NCBI GenBank assembly: GCA_017979445.1
Contig: CM030718.1
Location: 14,486,760 to 14,550,759, forward strand
DNA: 64,000 nt
Source: Akebia trifoliata
Taxonomy: Eukaryota > Streptophyta > Magnoliopsida > Ranunculales > Lardizabalaceae
Direction: 5' to 3'
Positions 1-10,441 of the stretch are shown here, piece by piece. Within the stretch, counting starts at the first letter, position 1, and each line of letters starts with the position of its first letter. Both the position numbers and the translations under genes were made by a program. The notes under the pieces are model-generated. The model ran no database searches. It was not told where the DNA came from and worked only from the letters and a program-made list of their open reading frames with translations.

Positions 1-1569
1 ATTGAAACTGTAAAAGTCGAAAAAGGGTAAAGGGTATGAAACGGTAAAATGTCAGAGTCACACCCGAGGGTGATGTCTGCATTTTACGTTGTTGTGTGTG
101 TATGCAGGTTGGTGAACGGATATCCAGGGATAATGTTACTGGTTGCATGTTTATTTACTTTCTGTTAGCGCGAGGCATTCTGTTATGTTATTTATTTTAG
201 GCCGGGTGGCCACACTTGCATGGTAAGAAACTGGATATCTATTCTCAACCTTGTATTGTTAATTTCTCTTTTATTTTCAAATGAAAATAATATATATAAG
301 TAGCTATTTTGTGAACTGTTAAAGAGTTTGTGAATGCCTGAAGGGATAGTGCATCATATCATCCGGACTGGTGTACTATCCTGGGATGTATTTAGGGACC
401 ACCAAACTCATACGTGGTATGGGACGCGTATGAGAGTGGAGTCACAACTGGAATCCGGGTTTATTCCTCTCTATCTTTACCAGTGAACTTGTAATGTAAA
501 GGTGGTCGTATACGAATGGTTTGTATCTTTGGGAATCACATGTACGCCTGATAGGCATAGACGAAGATGATTAGTCAGTGATCACTAACAATCTATATTA
601 GTCGAACGTTCTGACACATCGAAAAGAGACCCATTGCTTATGGTCACGTCAAACGGCCAGCCTGAGCCGGATAAATGGTCAACCAAGCGTGGTAAACAGC
701 GACCAGCCACAAAATCAGGAACTAAAAGCCAAGAAGAATTGTAACATCATGTCCCGACTGGAGCGATCCAGTCGTGAATCCCAACTCTCTAATTCCAATA
801 CTCCACCATTGTGTATTATGTATCGGTTGCTTAGTTTGATATATAAAATGAAATGCATGTTTATTGTTTCCATTTGATCAATTAGATTTGTATAAAAAGA
901 GAATGTTATAGTGAGTACTGCTGATCGATGTAATGTGAGTTTTAAAATGTTTAGTTGCTCATCCCTGGCTATATGTACCAGTTAATCGTAGTTTTCTTTT
1001 GTAAAACTTTATTTATTTTAAAATGATTCAGTATGTTTATTCGTTCATGTTAGGAGAGGTTATTGGTAGAAATTGTTGCTTCCTTACTGGGTAACCATTG
1101 TTACTCACCCTTTCCTTCTCCATTTTTTTTAGTTTCAGATCTGAAGCTTGGCGAAACAAGTGTAGAAAACGAATGAGGATCATCTGCTTGGTCAGATAGA
1201 CAACTAGAGTCCGTCACCTGGTAAGTACTAGGACTATACCCCCTAGTGGTGTCAGTTTCTCCAAGTAGTCTTATGGATTTGTCTTGAATGTTAGGAATTC
1301 TGTTAGAGTGAGGAATTTTGTATAATCCTGTATATAATTTTTCTTCTTCCGCACTCTGATCTATCGAACATTATTAGACGTATATAGGCTTCCGCTAGTA
1401 TTATATTTTGTTTGTTATATGCAGGATTGTATGTCGTTTATCAGGTGTAAGTTGAATCGCCTTGGAATGCTAACATAAACAGAGGAGACCATGCCGAAAT
1501 TTCGAGGTGCCACCTCGTACCTTGGAATCTGACATGGGGATTTGTGTTAGCGTCCGGCGGGGCGCCACA
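1..1569 (+). repeat. LTR 1 of the array, 5'-truncated by the window edge
   Basis: This corresponds to the last half of the LTRs at 4245-7323 and 10442-13603, which are closely similar to it along its whole length. It ends GGCGCCACA, two bases before the primer-binding site. Confidence 0.9.
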
Positions 1570-1571
1570 GA

Positions 1572-1583
1572 TGGTATCAGAGC
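1572..1583 (+). other. Primer-binding site, initiator Met tRNA type
   Basis: TGGTATCAGAGC is the standard plant Ty3/gypsy and copia primer-binding sequence for tRNA-iMet. It lies two bases after the LTR end, which fixes that end. Confidence 0.92.
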
Positions 1584-2151
1584 ATAGTATTAGATCCGTA
1601 TGGGATACTAATCTGCCATGTTTTGAAGAGTTGGCTGATACCACAGATATTAGAGCGATAATCATAGAGTGTCAGTAGGAATTCCGTATCCGAGCTCATT
1701 AGTAATTCCGTATTGGAATTATGAGTTCTTCTGTGTCTAGATGTCTATACAGCCTAGTAAGCCTAGGATAGGATTCTAGGTTTCTTCTGTTAGTAATGGA
1801 AATGGAGTCCATTACTAAGTTTCAGGCTGCAGTAGTAATTCTTGGTTGCGTAAGAGCAGTTTTTGCCTTCTTCTGACAAGTGCCTTAATATGGATGAACA
1901 TAAGCGAGAGGAGTGGACGAGGCAGAGGTCGAAACGCAATAGAGACAAAACAAGTTTTGATCAGACCACTGACCTAATAGCACAACTAATGTCATTAATG
2001 AGACAGATGGCTAAGTCTCATATCAAGTTTAGAGTGGAAATATGAATAATACAACCATCACCACCTCGAAGACAAATGGAAGGAAGGCAATTGGTATTTA
2101 ATAAGAGAAATAATTATGAAACTAGCAAATTCATAGGAAAAATAACCATAC

Positions 2152-2439
2152 GTGAGATGTGATATTATAGACATACCAACTCAATGGATAAAAGAATTTT
2201 ATAAGAAACAACATATACTACTAAATCAGTTGAAAAGAAGAGTTCTGATATATTACGAATGTGGTAAATTGGGATATAAAGGAGAACAATGTTTGGGTCG
2301 ATATCAATCGATTAAGGATGCGTGTCTCAAAAAGATGCTAGACAAACCAATTGAAGGAACAATACGGCCACCAGGTTTAAATAAAGTTGATAACATATTC
2401 GTGCCATCCCGAACAGACAAGACTAGCGATCGGAAGTGA
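2152..2439 (+). pseudogene. Zinc-knuckle-like module upstream of gag, copy 1
   Basis: This frame carries YYECGKLGYKGEQC, which looks like a CCHC knuckle whose first Cys and whose His have both become Tyr. A conserved-looking tail follows (KDACLKKMLDKPIEGT, then PSRTDKTS). The same module recurs at 7987-8196 with few changes. It sits upstream of the main gag domain, whereas a knuckle normally lies downstream of it; a better knuckle is indeed found downstream at 3405-3446. It could be the remnant of a second gag, or of a pol region displaced by rearrangement. I do not recognise the tail. Confidence 0.5.
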
Positions 2440-2799
2440 GAGATGGTACAAGACTTACCACGATTGCAAGGCGCATCACTAAATCCAAGAAATGAGGGAG
2501 CGTTAGACTTCTTCGCAAAAGGGAAATACTATTCCACCTTAGGGACCATTACCACAGGTCGTGCCTTTGAAGAATAAGAGAATTCCCAAGCCCAAAGACA
2601 GGTAAATCCAAGGATGTGGTTGTAGAATTTTCAACGATTACGTCTATCAAGATTTGGAGACTTTTTCGATCTGATTGAGGTCAATAAGTGGGTTTTGAAG
2701 ACCTGAAAGATTTTGAGTGACATGTAATGCCGAAGAAATCAATGGGTGATGGTGATTACATTCTAGTTGGACGAGAATGCTAATTTAGTAACATTTTGA

Positions 2800-3530
2800 G
2801 ATGAATGTATTGGGAGATGGATCGTTTGAGTGGGTAGAATTCGAGAGGATATTTGGTGATAGATTTATATTTGAAATTGCTCGAGAAATCAAACACTAGG
2901 AGTTTTTGAGATTAGTGCAGGGTAATCTATTGATTACCGACTATGATATGAGGTTCACTAAGTTGTCACGATATGCGCCCGAGCTTATCCTGACAGATTT
3001 GCAGAAGGCCCATAAATTCTTTAAAAGACTATAATCCTACCTAAGGGCCAAGAAATCGATGATTAAGACTACCAATTATAGAGATATGGTAAATCGAGCT
3101 TAAAGGATAAAACGAGAGGAGATAGAGTTACAAACCTAGGGGGCAAATGAGTTGACCTTAGATTTCTTTTCTTCCCAGATCAGATTCAGACAAGAAACCG
3201 ATGTATTCAAGGCCAATCTCCTTCGAATATAGAACTCATCTACTACTGAGTTGTAGAGTTTCCTATCACTGAGTTAGAGAGCAGTTGAAGCTCCAATGAT
3301 GCCAATAGGGCCAAAGGAATCAACAAGACAGGTTCAAAGCCTATAGACCCTAGTCTACCAACTGCCTACTTCACAGAGATCTACAAAGACAAGATCGTTG
3401 ACATTGTTACGCATGTGATCAGGTAGGACACATCAAGAAAGAATGTCCTCTATCACAGTCGCGAGAAAGGATTGTGACTCAGGAGAAAGTACCTGTCTCC
3501 AACGAAGTTTTGGAAGGTACAATTTCTAAT
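2800..3530 (+). pseudogene. gag relic (capsid domain plus CCHC knuckle), copy 1
   Basis: Translation with a few stops gives a Ty3/gypsy retrotrans_gag domain at about 2845-3130. The stretches FERIFGDRFIFE, EFLRLVQGNLLITDYDMRF and TKLSRYAPELI are typical of chromoviral gag. An intact knuckle CYACDQVGHIKKEC lies at 3405-3446. In-frame stops, for example inside the capsid domain, show that it is not translatable as a whole. A short downstream stretch around 3545-3600 (VLLNIDSS) may be a decayed protease active-site region; that is weak. Confidence 0.75.
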
Positions 3531-3742
3531 TATAATGTTAGAACGTGGAGTTTTACTCAATATTGATTCCTCTAAATTATATAATTCTGTGAAGAGTTTG
3601 CACACTTGTTAGAGCTAGAAACTATTGACACGAATCGAGTAATGAAATTATTTATACTATTGGGAAGCCTGCAAAGAAAGAATAAGATTTTTGAAAGATC
3701 ATTTAAGAACTTGCAAAATAGGTATTAGAATAATTGTAAAGG

Positions 3743-4244
3743 TTATGACAGAGGTTTTGAGGAAAAATCACCATAAGTAGAAAATGTAATATTGAAGTGA
3801 ATATAAAGAAAATTGTATGTTTGCGATAAGACTATGCATTGAGGAGTAATATTCCTACCAAGTATGAGTAAAACATAATAGACGATGTAATTGATGAGAG
3901 AAGTAAAGATGAAGAATAAAGAAGATGTGAAAGGATTGTGGTTGATAGACATTGGTGGGGAAGTGATACAAGGTGAATTGATTATTATTTTATGATTATA
4001 CAAATAATGGATTAGTTGGAGTATGAGTTTGAAATAGAGTGATTAATTAATGAAAGTGTTGGGTTGACAGAAAATGGCAGATATAAGTCTACGAGCTATA
4101 AATGAGATTAACTTGGGACTAAGAATAGATAGCAATCGAAAATAGGTAGTGTTTGTTATACATGTCGTGTTAGTGGAATTGCGACAAAGTTTGATAAGTA
4201 TGATTTCAATTTCGAGGACGAAATTTTTATTAAGGGGGGGAGAA
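3743..4244 (+). other. 3' part of internal region 1 with polypurine tract
   Basis: No reverse transcriptase, RNase H or integrase motif is visible here. The end has the sequence TTCGAGGACGAAATTTTTAT followed by a run of G at 4234-4240 and AGAA, directly before the next LTR. This is the usual 3' end of plant chromovirus elements. The matching stretch in copy 2 is 9935-10441. Confidence 0.75.
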
Positions 4245-7200
4245 TGTAACACCCCGAATTTTTAATTCGTATCTCGAGGAAAAAATAAATAGTGAAATTT
4301 TAAGAAAATCTTGAAAGTGGGATTTAGGGGTAAAATTTTAGGATGTTTCTGATCATTTTTAATGGAATCTGACCTCACCATTAGATTTAAAATGATCGAA
4401 AAACATAGTTTAGCCTGTAAGCATGCTCAAATGCGAGTTCGAATATATAAGTTGCAAAATCCTCGATTACCGGGTCGGACTAGGCTAAAATAGTGACTTT
4501 TTATTAGAGCAATAATTTATAAAATTCGATCATACCATTGGGTTCATAACGAAAAATTATTCACAACAACATGGACTTATTGTCAAATTTGGAGACCAGA
4601 AAGTCGAATTATCGTAAAAAACGAAAACGACATCAAGTTCAAGGGTCACATCAGGCTAAAAATGTAAATTTTTTTATGGAGACATAATTTGTAGAAATTG
4701 ACTATACCATTAGATCCGGAACGAAAAATTAGGTGAAATAGAGTATTCATTTATCAGTTTTGGATTCCGGATGATCAAGTTATCATCGATCGAAACAATT
4801 GACAAAATACCGAATTCGTCCCACATTTTATTTAAATAATAATTTTAATTTTTTTTTTATATGTCATCTTCCACAACGCGTCCATACGGCCGAGACATAT
4901 AAAAAAACGAATTTTTTTTTTCTCTTCGATCTTCAATCTCAGATCTCTTACAAACGGCTCGCCGTCGACGATCGACGCAAAAGGGAGAAATGTCTGCAGC
5001 TACGTTCTCTACAAAACCCACCCAACCTTTCTTTGTTTCACTTTCTATTTTACCCGATATCATCAAAAATCAGCCGTATTTGGATACGGAAATTTCAAAA
5101 CTTTGACCTCGGATTTCGTCCGTTTCCGGGTCAAACCGTCTTCCGACTCAGAAGGGAGAAACGTCCGCAGCCTCATTCTCTATATAACCCACCCAAATTC
5201 CTTCCTTTCCTCGCCTTTTTCACCCCGTATAGTCAAAAATCAGCCGTATTTTTATACGGAGATTTCGTAACTTCAACCTCGATTTTCATCAATTTCGGGG
5301 TCAAACCGTCTTTCATCGTAGAAGGGAGAAGAGACGAGCACATCGAGATCTTCAAAACCACCGGGTCGGTTTCAAAAATCAACCGCTTCAAAGTTCGGTC
5401 CATCTCGATTTTCGTGTCATTCGCCTCAATTTTCGTGCACGTGCTTCAATTTCGTTCAAAAAATTGGATGTATTTCTAAAATATAGAAATATTTTTTATT
5501 TAAAAAAATTCACACCAGAAAATTGCATGTTTGATATGTTTAATTGTATTTTTAACAAATTATACGTGGGTAGGGTATTTTAACGGGTTATTTCCATAAA
5601 TTGGGTCTTGTGCACTGCTCGGACCCCGTTTTAATATAAATTTTATTTTTTTTTCAATATTATTGATAAAAATAAATTCTTTAGTTGGAAAATGTGATTT
5701 AATATTCAATGAACTCATATTGAGTTGATGAATATCAGAAAATGGATGTTTTATTGAAGAATTGAAAATTGTAAAAATCGGAAAAAGGGAAAAAGGGTAT
5801 GAAATGGTAAAATGTCAGAGTCACACCCGAGGGGTGATGTCTGCATTTTACGTTGTTGTGTTGTGTGTAGGTTGGTGAACAGATATCCAGGGATAATATT
5901 GTTGGTTGCATGTTTATTTAAATTTCTGTTAGCGCGAGGCGCTCCGTTATGTTATTTATGTTAGGCCGGGTGGCCACACTTGCATGGTAGGAAACTGGAT
6001 ATCTATTCTCAACCTTTTATTGTTAATTTGTCTTTTATTTTCAAATAAAAATAATATACATATGTAGCTATTTTGTGAGCTGTTAAAGAGTTTGTGAATG
6101 CCTGAAGGGATAATGCGTCATATCATCCGGAGTGGTGTACTATCCTGGGATGTACGGTAGGGACCACCAAGCTCATACGTTGTATGGGACGCGTATGAGA
6201 GTGGAGTCACAACTGAAATCTGGGTTTATTCCTCTCTATCTTTACCAGTGAACTTGTAATGTAAAGGTGACCTACGAATGGTTTGCATATTTGCGAATCA
6301 CATGTACGCCTGATAGGCATAGACGAAGATGATTGGTCAGTGATCACTAACAATATATAGTAGTCGAATGTTCTGACACATCGAAAAGAGACCCATTGCT
6401 TACGGTCACGTCAAACGGCCAGCTTGAGCCGGATAAATGGTCAACCAAGTGTGGTAAGTGCAGCGACCGGCAACAAAATCAGGAACTAAAAACCATAGAA
6501 GAATTGTAACATTATGTCCCGACTGGGGGCGATCCAGTCGTGAATCCCAACTCTCTAATTCCAATACTCCACCATTGTGTATTACGTATCTGTTGTTTAT
6601 TTTGATATATAAAATGAAATCCATGTTTATTATTTCCCTTTGATCAATTAGATTTGTATAAAAAGATAATGTTATAGTGAGTACTGCTGATCGATGTAAT
6701 GTGAGTTTTAAAATGTTTAGTTGTTCATCCCTGGCTATATGTACCAGTTAATCGTAATTTCTTCTGTAAAACTTTGACTATTTTAAAATGATTCAGTATG
6801 CTTATTCGTTCATGTTAGGAGGGGTTATTGGCAGAAATTGTTTGTTTCCCTACTGGTAACCATTGTTACTCACCCTTTCTTTCTCCATTTTTTTAGTTTC
6901 AGATCCGAAGTTTGGCGAGGCAGATATAGAGCACGAGTGAAATCATCTGGTGGGTCAGATAGACAGCCAGAGTTCGTCACTTGGTGAGTATTGGGGTTAT
7001 TTCCCCTAGTGGTGTCGATTTATCCGAGAGTATTATGCATGTTGTTCTGAGTGTTAGGATTTCTGTTAGAGTGAGAAATTTTGTATAATCCTGTATCCTG
7101 GTTATTCTTCCGCACTCTGATCTTTCGTACGTTATTAGACTTATATAGGCTTCCGCTAGTATATTTATATCTGTATGCAGGATTGTATGCCGTTTATCAG

Positions 7201-7323
7201 GTGCAGATTAAACGCCTGGATTGTTAACATAAACAGAGGAGACCATGCCGAAATTTCGAGGTGCCACCTAGTACCTCGAGATCTGACATGGGGATTTGTG
7301 TTAGCGTTCGGCTGGGCGCCACA
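4245..7323 (+). repeat. LTR 2 of the array (3079 bp), shared by both internal copies
   Basis: The LTR starts TGTAACACCCCG after the polypurine tract and ends GCGCCACA before GA and a second initiator Met primer-binding site. It serves as the 3' LTR of the left copy and the 5' LTR of the right copy. It carries about 170-bp internal subrepeats at 4979-5330. The 226-residue open frame across 4799-5479 has no recognisable domain and overlaps these repeats, so I treat it as non-coding. Confidence 0.93.
4979..5330 (+). repeat. About 170-bp subrepeats inside LTR 2
   Basis: Two imperfect direct units start with GAAGGGAGAAA near 4981 and at 5151, and a partial third unit starts at 5321. Each unit holds CCCACCCAA, AAAATCAGCCGTATTT and GGGTCAAACCGTCTTYC. 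LTR 3 has the same structure. Confidence 0.85.
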
Positions 7324-7325
7324 GA

Positions 7326-7337
7326 TGGTATCAGAGC
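7326..7337 (+). other. Second primer-binding site, initiator Met tRNA type
   Basis: TGGTATCAGAGC lies two bases after the end of LTR 2. Its presence shows that the right-hand copy keeps its own 5' boundary. Confidence 0.92.
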
Positions 7338-7986
7338 ATAGTATTAGATCCGTATGGGATACTGATCTGCTATGTTTTGAAGAATTGGCTGATACCACAG
7401 TTATTAGAGCAATAATCATAGAATGTCACTAGGAATTTGGTATCCGAGCTCACTAGTAGTTCTGTATTGGAATTACGAGTTCTTCCGTGTCTAGAAGTCT
7501 ATAGAGCCTAGTAAGCCTAAGATAAGATTTTAGATATGTTCTGTTAGTAATGAAAATGGAGTCCATTACTAAGTTTCAAGCTACGGTAGTAATTCATAGT
7601 TACGTAAGAATGGTTTTGGCCTTATTCTAATAAGTGCCTTAATACGGATGAACATAAGCGAGAGGAGTGGACGAGGCAGAGGCCAAAACACAACAGAGAC
7701 AAGATAGATTTTGGATCAGACTACTGACCCGATATTACAACTAATGTCATTCATCGGATAGGTAGCTAAGTCTCATGATAACTTTAGAGAAGAAATATGA
7801 ATAGTACAACCACCATCACCTCGACGCCAAATGGAAGGAAGGCAATTAGTATTTAATAAGAGACAAATAATTACAAAACTAGCAAATTCATAGGAAAAAT
7901 AACCATACGTGAGGGTGATATTATAGACATACCAACTCAATGGATGGAAGAATTTTATAAGAAAAAACATACTACTACTAAATCAG

Positions 7987-8196
7987 TTGAAAAGAAGAGT
8001 TGTGATATATTACAAATGTGATAAATTGGGATATAAAGGAGAACAATGTTCGAGTCAATATCAATCGATTAAGGATGCGTGCCTCAAAAATATGCTAGAC
8101 AAACCAATTGAAGGAACAATAAGTCCACCAGATTTAAATAAAGTTGATAACGTATTCGTGCCATCCCGAACAGACAAGACTAGCAATCGGAAGTAA
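7987..8196 (+). pseudogene. Zinc-knuckle-like module upstream of gag, copy 2
   Basis: This is the counterpart of 2152-2439. It reads YYKCDKLGYKGEQC followed by KDACLKNMLDKPIEGT and the PSRTDKTS tail. The same two knuckle residues are lost as in copy 1, so the loss predates the duplication of the copies. Confidence 0.5.
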
Positions 8197-8559
8197 GAGA
8201 TGGTACAAGATTTACCACGATTGTAAGACACACCACTAAATCCAAGAAATGAGGAAGCGTTGGACTTCTTCGCAAAAGGGAAATACTATTCCACCTTAGA
8301 AACCATTACCACAAGGTCGTGCCTTTGAAGAATAAGAGAATTCCCTAGCCCAAAGGACAGGTAAATCAAAGGATGTGGTTGTAGAATTTTTAACGATTAC
8401 GTCTATCAAGATTTGGGGACTTTTTCGATCTGATTGAGGTCAATAAGTGGATTTTGAAGACTTGAGAGACTTTGAGTGTCATGTAGTGCCAAGAGATCAG
8501 TGGGTGACGGTGATTACATTCTAGTTGGACGAGGATGCTAATCATTAGTAACATTTTGA

Positions 8560-9300
8560 GATGAATGTATTGGGAGATGGATCGTTGAGTGGGTAAACTT
8601 CGGGAGGATATTTCTCGATAGATTTATATTCGAGATTACTCGAGAGAAATCAAGAACTAGGAGTTTTTTAGATTAGTGCAGGGTAATATATCGATTACCG
8701 AATATAATATGATGTTCACTAGGTTGTCACGATGTGCGTCCGAGCTTATCTTGACAAATCTGTAAAAGGCCCGTAGATTCTTTAGAAGACTATAACCCTA
8801 CCTAAGGGCCAAGAGATCGATGATTAAGACTACCAATTATAGAAATACGGTAAATCGAGCTTAAAGGATAAAACGAGAGGAGATAGAGTTTCAGACCTTC
8901 AAGGGGTAAATGAGTTGACCTTAGATTTCTTTTCTTCCCAGATCAGATTCGAGCAAGAGACCGATTTATTCGAAGTCAATCTCATCCAAATCCATGTATC
9001 TATAATATAGAACTCCTCCACTATCAAGTTGTAGAGTTCCCCAATCGCCGAGTTATAGAGCAGTTGGAGCTCCAATGATACCAACAAGGCTAAAGGAATC
9101 AACAAGGTAGGTTCAGAGCTTACAAACTCCAGTCTACCAACTGCCTACTCCACAGAGATCTACGAAGAAAAAATTATTGACATTGTTACGCGTGTGGTCA
9201 GGTGAAACATATTAGGAAATAATGCTCTCTATCACAGTCGCGAGCAAGGATTGTGACCCAGGAGAAAGTACATGTCTCCAACGAAGTTTTGGAAGGTACA
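8560..9300 (+). pseudogene. gag relic, copy 2
   Basis: The capsid-domain relic at about 8597-8890 parallels copy 1. The downstream knuckle at 9184-9225 has decayed: the coding reads CYACGQVKHIRK and then a stop. A nearby VLLNIGSS stretch (about 9327-9350) resembles a protease active-site loop but is unproven. No polymerase or integrase follows. Confidence 0.7.
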
Positions 9301-9449
9301 ATTTCTAATTATAATGTTAGAACGTGGAGTTTTACTCAATATTGGTTCCTCTAGATTATATAATTCTGTGAATAGTTTGCACACTTGCTAGAGGTAGAAA
9401 CCACTGACACAGGTCAAGTAATGAAATTATTTATACCATTGGGAGGCCT

Positions 9450-9934
9450 AACGACTAAACTATTAGATAAAGCAGCTCTTGCTTTACGACTTCTTGAATC
9501 GATTCTCCTCATTTGAAAAGATAGATCTTCTTTTCCCTTTCATCTTTCTATCATCGGTGTCGGCTCTAACTCTTCTTTTGCCTTCTCATTTCACGATCGC
9601 CTTCTAATAGAGGAATTCATTATTATCGTTCTCGTTACATGATCAATGTTTTCTATAAATAAGCGCTCACTTCGAGACTTCGATTGCGACTCATTTTCAC
9701 TCCTCGAAATGAAAGCGTTATAAGTAAAGATTATGATTTTGTAAAAACAGCGGCTACCACCTACCTGTGCCCACATCCATCCTAAAAAGATTTAGAAGAG
9801 TATAAGTTAGGAGGTGGGTCGATATAAAATGTGAGAAAGAATAATCTTGTGACAATGTTGTATTAATGGTGACTTAATAGAATTGTGAGAAAACAGATGT
9901 AGGATTTAGCCCATCGAGTAAGATTTTAAATTAT
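9450..9934. other. Copy-2-specific segment of about 485 bp
   Basis: The two internal regions align up to about 9449 (copy 1: 3670) and again from about 9935 (copy 1: 3738). Between these points copy 2 has about 485 bp and copy 1 about 67 bp of unrelated sequence. I see no gene or terminal repeats in the segment. It may be an insertion in copy 2 or a replacement and deletion in copy 1. Confidence 0.6.
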
Positions 9935-10441
9935 AAAGGTTATGACAGAGGTTTTGAGGAAATATCACCATAAGTAGAAAATGTAATATTGAATTGAATA
10001 TAAAGATAATTGTATGTTTGCGATAAGACTATGCATTGAAGAGTAATATTCCTACCAAGTATGAGTAAAACATAATAGACGATGTAATTGATGAGAGAAG
10101 TAAATATGAAGAATAAAGAAGATGTGAAAGGATTGTGGTTGATAAACATTGGTGGGCAAGTGATACAAGGTGAATTGATTATTATTTTATGATTATACAA
10201 ATAATGGATTAGTTAGAGTATGAGTTTGAAATAGAGTGATTAATTAATGAAAATGTTGGGTTGACAGAAAATGGCAGATATAAGTCTACAAGCTATAAAT
10301 GAGATTGACTTGGGACTAAGAATAGATAGTAATCGAAAATAGGTAGTGTTTATTATACATGTCGTGTTAGTGGAATCGTGACAAAGTTTGATAAGTATGA
10401 TTTCAATTTCGAGGACGAAATTTTTATTAAGGGGGGGAGAA

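Noticed and set aside
4799..5479. 226-residue open frame in LTR 2
   Set aside because: It lies in the LTR across the 170-bp subrepeats, the copy in LTR 3 is broken and different, and no domain is recognisable. It is a chance frame.
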